DNA from: Clostridia bacterium
Lineage (GTDB): Bacteria > Bacillota > Clostridia > Oscillospirales > Ruminococcaceae
DNA length: 5,636 bases
NCBI GenBank assembly: GCA_026000865.1
Contig: BNZF01000069.1
Location: forward strand, 1-5,636
Direction: 5' to 3'
Within the stretch, counting starts at the first letter, position 1. Every line of letters starts with the position of its first letter. Positions 1 through 5,573 of the stretch are shown here, piece after piece. The translations under genes and the position numbers were made by a program. The notes below the pieces were generated by a model. It searched no databases, was not told the DNA's origin, and saw only the letters and a program-made list of their open reading frames with translations.

Positions 1-389
1 TTCATGTCCGCACCAAATATGCCTTTTTCAACTTTTTTAATTTGTTTTTTGCACTGTGCAACAAAATATTCGTAAAGGTTATTTGCCAAATCAGGTGACG
101 CCGCTTTTGTAAAACTTGGGCGATTGCCTTTTTTTGTGTCAGCATAGAGCGTGAATTGCGATATTACGAGCATTTCACCGTCCACATCATTTAGTGAAAG
201 GTTGATTTTGTCGTTTTCATCAGAGAAAATTCGCATATTACAAATTTTTTTGACAAGATAATCAGCGTCTTTTTCGCCGTCATCACTGCCAACGCCAAGA
301 AAAACTAAAAAACCTTGTTCGATAGACCCAACTATTTCATCGCCAACTTTTACGCTTGCATATTTTACACGCTGTATTAATGCTTTCAT
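1..389 (-). CDS. dtd: D-aminoacyl-tRNA deacylase, C-terminus cut by window edge
   Basis: The product hydrolyses D-amino acids (and mischarged glycine) from tRNA, a cytosolic proofreading step that frees tRNA for protein synthesis. The visible 129 residues begin MKALIQRV, the usual family start, and include the region MRIFSDEN (52-59), the active-site signature SQFTLYAD (77-84) and GNRPSFTKAA (88-97). The family is normally about 145-150 residues, so roughly 20 C-terminal residues, including the second conserved motif with the Gly-Pro pair, lie beyond position 1. The ATG at 387-389 is chosen because it matches the family N-terminus. The only purine-rich upstream match, GGTG at 407-410, is 17 bases away, so ribosome binding looks weak or atypical. 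The gene has the same direction as hppA but is separated from it by a 556-base repeat-bearing spacer, which suggests it may have its own promoter. Confidence 0.95.
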   Translation of the reverse strand, partial: MKALIQRVKYASVKVGDEIVGSIEQGFLVFLGVGSDDGEKDADYLVKKICNMRIFSDENDKINLSLNDVDGEMLVISQFTLYADTKKGNRPSFTKAASPDLANNLYEYFVAQCKKQIKKVEKGIFGADM

Positions 390-605
390 ATTTTTGTTTT
401 TTTTTACACCTTTATTTTTCAATACTTTTAATTGATATTTTGCTTTTATGTAAAATAGACGACTGCGAACAGCCGCCTATTTATATATAATCTAGTTGGA
501 ATTAATTCGTTTGCGAAGTCAAAACTAATTATTTAGTTAACTTATATTTTGGATATAAACTAATGATTTATTAGAAATATATTGCTAAAAGGTAGTTAGT
601 GATAA
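390..605. other. AT-rich spacer upstream of dtd
   Basis: Apart from the hairpin at 453-482 this stretch holds no convincing gene. It contains a 10-base palindrome GAATTAATTC (499-508) and, on the minus strand, a -35-like TTGACT (517-522) without a well-spaced -10 box. The dtd promoter probably lies here, but I cannot place it. Confidence 0.4.
453..482 (-). terminator. Strong hairpin, possible terminator or leader attenuator
   Basis: Two 13-base arms (453-465 and 470-482) enclose a 4-base loop. On the minus strand all 13 positions pair, two of them as G-U, and the loop is UUCG. On the plus strand those two positions become A-C mismatches, so the structure fits RNA made in the gene direction. 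It is followed on the minus strand by TTTT, then an AT-rich stretch. The T-run is short, so termination is plausible but not certain. It could end transcripts arriving from hppA, or lie in the dtd leader about 60 bases before its start codon. Confidence 0.5.
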
Positions 606-732
606 TTGCCCGCGTGAAGTGAAATAAAAACTAAGTTAAACTATGCCGCGAAATGTCACGGACACATGTTATGAGCATACGGCTTCTCCCCACTCACCCG
701 CGTGAAGTGAACTAACAATTGAGTTAAACTAA

Positions 733-763
733 CCCCGTGAAAACACCTGCGGGTGCTACCCGC
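733..763 (+). repeat. 31-bp hairpin element, copy A
   Basis: Begins CCCCGTGAAAA and ends in a perfect hairpin GCGGGT-GCT-ACCCGC (749-763). It closes the first 158-bp unit. The orientation given is that of the CCCCG end on the plus strand. Confidence 0.8.
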
Positions 764-891
764 TTGCCCGCGTGAAGTGAAATAAAAAACTAAGTTAAAC
801 TATGTCCCGAAATGTCACGGACACATGTTATGAACATACGGCTTCTCCCCGCTCGCCCGCGTGAAGTGAACTAACAATTGAGTTAACCTAA

Positions 892-922
892 CCCCGTGAA
901 ACCACATGTAGGCGTTGCCTAC
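892..922 (+). repeat. 31-bp hairpin element, copy B with compensated arms
   Basis: Same length and same CCCCGTGAAA start as copy A, ending in the perfect hairpin GTAGGC-GTT-GCCTAC (908-922). Three of six base pairs differ from copy A, and each difference is matched on the opposite arm. Confidence 0.8.
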
Positions 923-953
923 CCCCGCGAAAATACCCGCGGGTGTTACCCGC
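923..953 (+). repeat. 31-bp hairpin element, copy C, overlapping the hppA stop
   Basis: Directly abuts copy B. It starts CCCCGCGAAAA and ends in the hairpin GCGGGT-GTT-ACCCGC (939-953). Read on the minus strand, the right arm contains the last two codons and the stop codon of hppA. A nested palindrome ACCCGCGGGT (935-944) offers an alternative pairing. Confidence 0.8.
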
Positions 954-3138
954 CGATTTTTTCTATTAGCGAAAAGGCAACAACTAAACCTGCAAATACA
1001 ATTGAAACCATAGACATGAGCTTGATTAAAATGTTGATGGCAGGACCAGAGGTGTCTTTGAATGGGTCGCCGACAGTGTCGCCAACAACAGCGGCTTTGT
1101 GTGGGTCAGAGCCTTTACCACCGAGTTTTCCGCTTTCGATATATTTTTTAGCGTTATCCCAAGCCCCGCCTGAGTTTGCCATCATAATTGCAAGAACGAA
1201 ACCGCTTGCGGTTGCACCTGCGAGCATACCAACAACGCCGTTTACCCCAAGGAGTAAGCCGACTATAATCGGAGCGGCTATTGCTGTTAGAGCAGGAGCA
1301 ATCATTTCTTTTTGAGCGCCTTTTGTGCAGAGAGTAACACATTGAGCGTAATCTGCGTCTGCCGTACCCTCCATAAGACCTTTAATTTCTCTGAATTGAC
1401 GTCTAACCTCGACTACAATCGATTGAGCGGCACGCCCAACAGCTTGCATTGTCATTGAGGAGAAGAAGAAAGGTAACATTGCACCAATAAAAAGTCCAAT
1501 AAGAACAGGTGGGTTAGTAATTGAAAAATCAAAATTGAAATCGGGAGCTTTAATTTTAACTTCATCGATATATGCAACTATTAACGCGAGAGCTGTGAGA
1601 GCTGCTGAACCAATCGCAAAACCTTTACCTGTTGCGGCAGTTGTGTTGCCAAGACTGTCAAGAGCATCTGTTCTTTCGCGAACTTCTTTTGGCAGACCTG
1701 CCATCTCAGCGATACCGCCTGCATTGTCTGCAACAGGACCATAAGCGTCAGTTGCCAACGTAATACCGAGAGTTGAAAGCATGCCGACAGCGGATATGCC
1801 TACACCATAAAGACCTTGTGAAAAATTATCCGAACCGCCCGAAACATAGAACGAAACAAGCACGGAAACACCAACGATAATAACGGGAACAAGAGTAGAA
1901 AGCATACCGAGTGAAAGACCGCCGATAATAATCGTTGCAGGACCTGTTATTGAAGTGTTTGCAAGGTTTTGGGTAGGTTTATAAGTGTCGGAAGTGTAAT
2001 ATTCTGTGAAAAATCCGATTAAACAACCTGCAACAAGTCCGCTTATAATCGCAAAATATACCCCTTGATTATCTGGTAAGCAGTAGCGAACGAGTGGATA
2101 TGCAACAATTAAAACTATTGCCGAAGAGATATAAGTACCTTTTCTTAAAGCAGAAAGGAGCACTTTTTGGTTAGTGTTTTCTTTTGTGCGGACAAAGAAT
2201 GTGCCAATGATTGAAGCGATTGTACCAATTGCTGCCATTGCCATAGGAACTGCCGCACCTGCAAAGTTAAATCCTGCAGAAACAGCCAAAGCGATAGTTG
2301 CAACAATCGAGCCGACGTAGCTTTCATATAGGTCTGCACCCATTCCTGCAACGTCACCTACGTTATCACCAACGTTGTCTGCGATTGTAGCAGGGTTACG
2401 AGGGTCATCTTCTGGTATGCCAGCTTCAACTTTACCAACAAGGTCTGCACCAACGTCTGCTGCTTTTGTGAAAATACCACCGCCAACACGTGCAAATAGT
2501 GCCATTGAAGATGCACCCATACCAAATGTAAGCATTGCAGAGGAAATAAGTTGAATTTGAGCGGGAGCAACAGCGTCTGCCGCTTCTTTATATAAATCGG
2601 GGTTATTTGCAAATAAATCTGCTGCCATTTTAACAACAGCACTGGCATCAGTTGTATAGAAAACATATTTTAGGAGAGTAAACCAAATAGAAAGGTCGAG
2701 AAGTCCCAAACCTACTACTGTAAATCCCATTACAGTACCGCTTGAAAAAGCAACTCTTAAACCTGTATTAAGGGATTTTGAACTTGCTTGTGCTGTTCGT
2801 GCGTTAGCAGAAGTTGCGATTTTCATGCCGATAAAGCCCGAAAGACCAGAGAAAAAGCCTCCTGTAATGAACGCAAAAGGCACAAATGGTGTGAGTAAAT
2901 CGGCAAAAGCCATTACTCCGAGAATGATGAACATTGCAACAAAGAATATGCCGACAATTTTGTATTGTCTTTTAAGATAGGCGTTTGCACCTGAGCGTAC
3001 CGCTCCTGAGATTTTCTTCATTAAGTCGTTGCCTTCGTCAAATCCAAGCACTTTTTTTGCTTGAAACAAAGCGAAAATCAACGCAAAAATTGAACCAAAC
3101 CAAGATAATGCTATGAGCTGTTCTGGGGTGAATTTCAT
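946..3138 (-). CDS. hppA: Membrane-bound ion-translocating pyrophosphatase, K+-dependent, probably Na+-pumping
   Basis: This is an integral membrane pump that hydrolyses pyrophosphate and exports Na+ and/or H+. At 730 residues it is a normal family length with many hydrophobic helices throughout. Signatures numbered from the chosen start are DVGADLVGK (228-236), EDDPRNP (243-249), DNVGDNVGD (254-262) and a C-terminal block with D687, D691, K694 and D695, which together build the Mg-pyrophosphate site. Ala501 in GNTTAATGKG marks the K+-dependent class; K+-independent enzymes have Lys there. Glu272, directly after DLY, sits where Na+-pumping members carry their gate glutamate; H+-only plant-type enzymes have it one turn later. 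A dual Na+/H+ pump is not excluded. The ATG at 3136-3138 is preferred over the one at 3151-3153 because GGAGG overlaps the latter and lies 8 bases before the former. The stop codon lies inside repeat element C. Confidence 0.96.
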   Translation of the reverse strand: MKFTPEQLIALSWFGSIFALIFALFQAKKVLGFDEGNDLMKKISGAVRSGANAYLKRQYKIVGIFFVAMFIILGVMAFADLLTPFVPFAFITGGFFSGLSGFIGMKIATSANARTAQASSKSLNTGLRVAFSSGTVMGFTVVGLGLLDLSIWFTLLKYVFYTTDASAVVKMAADLFANNPDLYKEAADAVAPAQIQLISSAMLTFGMGASSMALFARVGGGIFTKAADVGADLVGKVEAGIPEDDPRNPATIADNVGDNVGDVAGMGADLYESYVGSIVATIALAVSAGFNFAGAAVPMAMAAIGTIASIIGTFFVRTKENTNQKVLLSALRKGTYISSAIVLIVAYPLVRYCLPDNQGVYFAIISGLVAGCLIGFFTEYYTSDTYKPTQNLANTSITGPATIIIGGLSLGMLSTLVPVIIVGVSVLVSFYVSGGSDNFSQGLYGVGISAVGMLSTLGITLATDAYGPVADNAGGIAEMAGLPKEVRERTDALDSLGNTTAATGKGFAIGSAALTALALIVAYIDEVKIKAPDFNFDFSITNPPVLIGLFIGAMLPFFFSSMTMQAVGRAAQSIVVEVRRQFREIKGLMEGTADADYAQCVTLCTKGAQKEMIAPALTAIAAPIIVGLLLGVNGVVGMLAGATASGFVLAIMMANSGGAWDNAKKYIESGKLGGKGSDPHKAAVVGDTVGDPFKDTSGPAINILIKLMSMVSIVFAGLVVAFSLIEKIGG

Positions 3139-3146
3139 TGAATATG

Positions 3147-3151
3147 CCTCC
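3147..3151 (-). promoter_or_regulatory. Ribosome binding site that sets the hppA start
   Basis: GGAGG on the minus strand is followed by 8 bases and then the ATG at 3136-3138. It overlaps the upstream in-frame ATG (3151-3153), so that longer start, which adds five residues (MEAYS), is very unlikely to be used. Confidence 0.85.
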
Positions 3152-3179
3152 ATATATTTAGTTAATATTTTATAGTTTA

Positions 3180-3198
3180 TGTGTCGCCCAACGACACA
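3180..3198. other. Dyad/hairpin in the hppA leader
   Basis: A perfect 7-bp inverted repeat, TGTGTCG and CGACACA, with a 5-base loop, lies 27 bases upstream of the GGAGG of hppA. There is no T-run on either side, so it is not a standard terminator. It could be an operator or a structured leader. A loose -10-like TATAAA follows it on the minus strand, without a matching -35. Confidence 0.45.
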
Positions 3199-3231
3199 GT
3201 TAATAGGTAATAGTTAACAGTTAATAGGTAT
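3197..3231. repeat. Five 7-bp degenerate tandem repeats
   Basis: Five consecutive heptamers fit YAGKTAA: CAGTTAA, TAGGTAA, TAGTTAA, CAGTTAA and TAGGTAT. This is the style of short tandemly repeated (STRR-like) DNA known from many bacterial spacers. It is non-coding as far as can be seen. Confidence 0.75.
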
Positions 3232-3234
3232 GGT

Positions 3235-3252
3235 GTCCGCCTTTCGGCGGAC
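3235..3252 (-). other. GC-rich hairpin with GAAA loop
   Basis: On the minus strand it reads GTCCGCC-GAAA-GGCGGAC, a perfect 7-bp stem with a GNRA-type tetraloop; on the plus strand the loop would be TTTC. There is no T-run after it, so it is a poor intrinsic terminator, though it could stabilise the 3' end of a thrC transcript. Its position next to the 43-bp repeat parallels the hairpin at 3355-3369. Confidence 0.6.
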
Positions 3253-3257
3253 GATTA

Positions 3258-3300
3258 CGCGTCATAGTTTTACTGAAATGTTAGCTAAACATCGCGTTTT
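3258..3300 (+). repeat. 43-bp interspersed repeat, copy 1
   Basis: The first 35 bases, beginning CGCGTCATAGTTTTACTG, are identical to 3379-3413; over the full 43 bases there are two mismatches. It contains the inverted pair ATGTT/AACAT around AGCTA. A GC-rich hairpin lies immediately before it. Confidence 0.9.
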
Positions 3301-3302
3301 GC

Positions 3303-3330
3303 GACTTATTAAATGAGACTTATTAAAAGA
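3303..3330. repeat. 14-bp tandem duplication
   Basis: GACTTATTAAATGA (3303-3316) is followed directly by GACTTATTAAAAGA (3317-3330), with one mismatch. It looks like a small slippage duplication in the thrC-hppA spacer. Confidence 0.7.
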
Positions 3331-3354
3331 TGGTAACTCTAATCTGTATTTTCG

Positions 3355-3382
3355 ACGGGCAATGCCCGCATATATTTTCGCG
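3355..3382 (-). repeat. Diverged copy D of the hairpin element, opposite orientation
   Basis: Read on the minus strand it begins CGCGAAAATA, as in copy C, and aligns without gaps through the end of the element. The hairpin is GCGGGC-ATT-GCCCGT. The innermost pair is C-G where copies A and C have T-A, again a paired change, while the outermost is G-T. The first three bases of the element are not conserved here. Confidence 0.6.
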
Positions 3383-3421
3383 TCATAGTTTTACTGAAAT
3401 GTTAGCTAAACATTGTGTTTT
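3379..3421 (+). repeat. 43-bp interspersed repeat, copy 2
   Basis: Second copy of the repeat at 3258-3300. It starts at the CGCG shared head to head with hairpin element D and ends 20 bases before the thrC stop codon. Confidence 0.9.
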
Positions 3422-3441
3422 ATACTTTACAGAAAATACTT

Positions 3442-4929
3442 TTACTTACTACTCTTGATATAGTTTAACACATAGTTTTTCATATCATCTTTTGATATAA
3501 TGTCTTTGTAAATTGGAGATTTTTCTTTTAAGTCAGCAAGTGATTTTGGAATAGTCAAATTGCTAATATTTTCGATTTCTTCTATTTGAGTAAATTCGTC
3601 AGCGGAAATGTTACCACCCAGAGCCTGCAAAACGGCTTGCGAGAATTTATAAGGGTTGGCGGTTGAAGCAATTAATGTTTTTGTTTTGTCATCTGTTTTA
3701 GAAACATAATCATCATAGACTTTTATACCGACAGCCGTATGAGTATCAGCAAGATAATTGTACTCTTTGAAAACACTTTTGATAGTATCTTGTGTTTCTT
3801 TGTCATCACAAAAACCACCGTAAAATTCTTCCTGTAATTTATTCAACACATCTGAATTAACTTGATATTTACCTGTTTTTTTGAGCTGGTCGAACCAGTT
3901 TTTTATGCTTTCATCGTCAGAAAGCAAATATAAAAGTCTTTCTAAATTACTTGAAATCAGAATGTCCATAGAGGGCGAACTTGTTGTATAAAATTCCCTG
4001 TTACAGTCATACACACCAGTACTCAAAAAGTCCGTTAAGATTTTATTTTTGTTAGAAGCACAAATCAATTTATTTATAGGTAATCCCATTTTTTTAGCGT
4101 AATATGCAGCTAAAATATTGCCAAAATTACCAGTTGGCACAACAATATTAATCTTTTCGCCATCGGCAATTTCACCTTTTTCAATCAAATCGGCATAGGC
4201 AGAGATATAATAAATAATTTGAGGTGCAAGCCTGCCCCAGTTAATGGAATTAGCACTTGAAAGCTGACAATTTAACGTCGAAAGAGCAGTTTCTGTGTCT
4301 TTGTCTGCGAAAATTGCTTTAACACCGTTTTGGCAGTCGTCAAAATTACCTTTTACGGCACAAACAAGCACGTTATCGCCGTATTGCGTAATCATTTGTT
4401 TTTTTTGCATTGGCGAAACGCCGTCCTCAGGATAGAAAACGATTATACGCGTGCCTTTGATGTCTTTGAATCCTTCAAGAGCCGCTTTACCTGTGTCTCC
4501 AGAAGTTGCGACAAGGATAACAATTTCTTTTGAAATATTCAGTTTTTTTGCAGAAACAACGAGCAGATAAGGCAAAATTTGCAACGCCATGTCCTTGAAC
4601 GCACAAGTTTTTCCGTGCCAAAGTTCAAGCAAATACTTATTATCAAGTTTTGCAATTTCTGTTATATTTTCAGTTTCAAAGTTCTTCGTGGAATATGCGT
4701 TTTTTGTGCACATTTCTATTTCTTCGTCAGTAAAATCGGTCAGAAATTTTTTGAAAATTTTCGTTGCACGGGCAGAATATGGAAGAGCCGAAAATTCTTT
4801 TATTTCTTCGAGCGTTATGGTTGGTATTTCTTCGGGCAAAAATAATCCGCCCTCGGCAGAAATACCGCGAGCAATCGCTTCGGCACTAGTTATTTTCAGG
4901 TTGCTGTCGCGGGTGCTTTTATAGGTCAT
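3442..4929 (-). CDS. thrC: Threonine synthase
   Basis: This PLP enzyme converts O-phospho-homoserine to threonine and phosphate in the cytosol, the last step of threonine synthesis. The 495-residue length is normal for the class that carries an N-terminal cap domain. The N-terminus (YKSTRDSNLKITSAEAIARG) is typical of this class. The cofactor lysine is K112 in CAFKDMALQ; the phosphate loop is TSGDTGK (142-148); further conserved blocks are EDGVSPMQKKQM (168-179), NSINWGRL (227-234), PTGNFGN (265-271) and SPSMDILISSNLERLL (318-333). Residue 107 is Lys in HGKT, where the family usually has HGPT, a small departure beside the active lysine. The start is supported by AGGAG 11 bases upstream. No homoserine dehydrogenase or homoserine kinase gene is adjacent within the window. 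No leader peptide or T-box was recognised in the 71 bases between the start and the minisatellite. Confidence 0.97.
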   Translation of the reverse strand: MTYKSTRDSNLKITSAEAIARGISAEGGLFLPEEIPTITLEEIKEFSALPYSARATKIFKKFLTDFTDEEIEMCTKNAYSTKNFETENITEIAKLDNKYLLELWHGKTCAFKDMALQILPYLLVVSAKKLNISKEIVILVATSGDTGKAALEGFKDIKGTRIIVFYPEDGVSPMQKKQMITQYGDNVLVCAVKGNFDDCQNGVKAIFADKDTETALSTLNCQLSSANSINWGRLAPQIIYYISAYADLIEKGEIADGEKINIVVPTGNFGNILAAYYAKKMGLPINKLICASNKNKILTDFLSTGVYDCNREFYTTSSPSMDILISSNLERLLYLLSDDESIKNWFDQLKKTGKYQVNSDVLNKLQEEFYGGFCDDKETQDTIKSVFKEYNYLADTHTAVGIKVYDDYVSKTDDKTKTLIASTANPYKFSQAVLQALGGNISADEFTQIEEIENISNLTIPKSLADLKEKSPIYKDIISKDDMKNYVLNYIKSSK

Positions 4930-4940
4930 AAACTTGCGTT

Positions 4941-4945
4941 CTCCT
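4941..4945 (-). promoter_or_regulatory. Ribosome binding site of thrC
   Basis: AGGAG on the minus strand, 11 bases before the ATG at 4927-4929. It supports the chosen start; the spacing is slightly long but usual for low-GC bacteria. Confidence 0.7.
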
Positions 4946-5000
4946 AACTTATATCAAAAAATTATTGCTAATATTTTATCCGAGTTATCCTACATGAGTT

Positions 5001-5241
5001 AAACGATACTATCACTAGTCAAGCAATATTACCACTAGTCAAGCGATATTACCACTAGTCAAACCGATATTACCACTAGTCAAGCGATATTACCACTAGT
5101 CAAACGATATTACCACTAGTCAAACGATATTACCACTAGTCAAACGATATTACCACTAGTCAAACGATATTACCACTAGTCAAACGATATTACCACTAGT
5201 CTAACGATATTACCACTAGTCTAACGATATTACCACTAGTC
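5001..5241. repeat. Minisatellite: twelve tandem 20-bp units
   Basis: The consensus is AAACGATATTACCACTAGTC. Eleven units are 20 bases and one (5061-5081) is 21. Units 6 to 10 (5102-5201) are identical; variants lie at the left edge (5001-5101) and right edge (5202-5241, beginning TAAC). A decayed thirteenth unit follows to about 5256. Each unit holds the palindrome ACTAGT. Since 20 is not a multiple of three and every unit carries TAG, long runs are blocked in all frames, so the array is non-coding. It sits about 70 bases upstream of thrC and overlaps the end of the yraN remnant. Confidence 0.97.
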
Positions 5242-5442
5242 TAGCGAACCTGCCACGAAGGCGTTTTTCACATAATTAATATGAATTTTTTCGGCGAAAA
5301 TTACAACTGCAACATCAAATCTCGGTTGCAATTCAATGTTATTTTTCAGAATATATTCCGTTGCAGTTTTTACAATACGAGCCTGTTTTTTAGTCCTCAC
5401 TTCGTTTTCAAGAGGATTTATTCCGACTGCTCTTCTTTTATT
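5236..5442 (-). pseudogene. yraN: 3' half of a UPF0102/YraN-family gene, disrupted
   Basis: The minus-strand frame from 5442 down to the TAG at 5236-5238 gives 68 residues, starting NKRRAVGINPLEN. It contains TKKQARIVKTATEYIL, RFDVAVV and INYVKNAF, matching the C-terminal half of the UPF0102 (YraN) family, predicted nuclease-fold proteins of unsettled function. Full members are about 115-125 residues. The N-terminal half, with the GEID and VFVEVK core, is not found upstream; instead an in-frame TAA occurs at 5443-5445, followed by a 94-bp duplication. No start codon with a ribosome site precedes the fragment; a GTG at 5398-5400 has none. The last residues (VAGSLD) and the stop come from the edge of the minisatellite. 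Family assignment is by motif recognition; loss of function is inferred. Confidence 0.65.
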
Positions 5443-5573
5443 TTAATCTATTTGCAACCGTGCTGGCTTTGGTTTGACCTTTTTTAGTCCTCACATTGTT
5501 TTCAAGGAGATTTATTTCGACTGCTCTTCTTTTATTTTAATCTATTTGCAACCGTGCCGGCTTTGGTTTGACC
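5386..5573. repeat. 94-bp direct tandem duplication
   Basis: Copy 1 (5386-5479) and copy 2 (5480-5573) abut exactly and differ at about six positions. In minus-strand terms each copy carries 57 bases of yraN coding sequence (NKRRAV to the two lysines of RTKK) plus 37 bases that fit no yraN motif. Because 94 is not a multiple of three, the duplication shifts the frame, and stops occur in every frame near 5438-5445 and 5532-5539. Confidence 0.9.

Larger units (their letters stand above)
606..922. repeat. Tandem pair of ~159-bp modular repeat units
   Basis: Unit 1 is 606-763 and unit 2 is 764-922. They align end to end with one single-base indel. Over about the first 135 bases there are about six substitutions, and nine more cluster in the last 24 bases. 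Each unit has the same internal order: a ~35-base module beginning CCCGCGTGAAGTGAA, a ~45-base module containing GTCACGGACACATGTTATG, a second variant of the first module, and a terminal 31-base hairpin element. The CCCGCGTGAAGTGAA module thus occurs four times, starting at 609, 697, 767 and 856. I found no convincing coding frame. The array fills most of the spacer between hppA and dtd. Confidence 0.9.

Noticed and set aside
517..522. dtd promoter with -35 TTGACT on the minus strand
   Set aside because: No -10-like hexamer lies at 16-18 bases from it; TATATA is too far away.
650..700. Fragment of a group II intron or other ribozyme
   Set aside because: The piece on the minus strand around GAAGCCGTATG faintly recalls conserved intron sequence, but no domain V hairpin or reverse transcriptase is present.
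923..953. Intrinsic terminator of hppA
   Set aside because: The stem is GC-rich, but it overlaps the stop codon and is followed on the minus strand by GGGTATTTTCGCGG, with no proper T-run.
896..1315. Plus-strand open frame of 139 codons
   Set aside because: It is antisense to the hppA 3' end and the hairpin repeats, with no recognisable domain or ribosome site. Other short frames inside hppA and thrC are likewise shadows.
3139..3153. Longer hppA start at 3151-3153
   Set aside because: That ATG overlaps the GGAGG site that is correctly spaced for the start at 3136-3138, and has no ribosome site of its own.
5001..5241. CRISPR array
   Set aside because: The 20-bp units abut directly with no unique spacers between them, and no cas gene is present.
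5001..5241. Iteron array of a plasmid or chromosomal replication origin
   Set aside because: There is no replication initiator gene or clear DnaA boxes nearby, and the neighbours are chromosomal housekeeping genes.
5281..5487. Plus-strand open frame of 68 codons
   Set aside because: It is antisense to the yraN remnant and crosses the 94-bp duplication; the minus-strand frame has clear family motifs.
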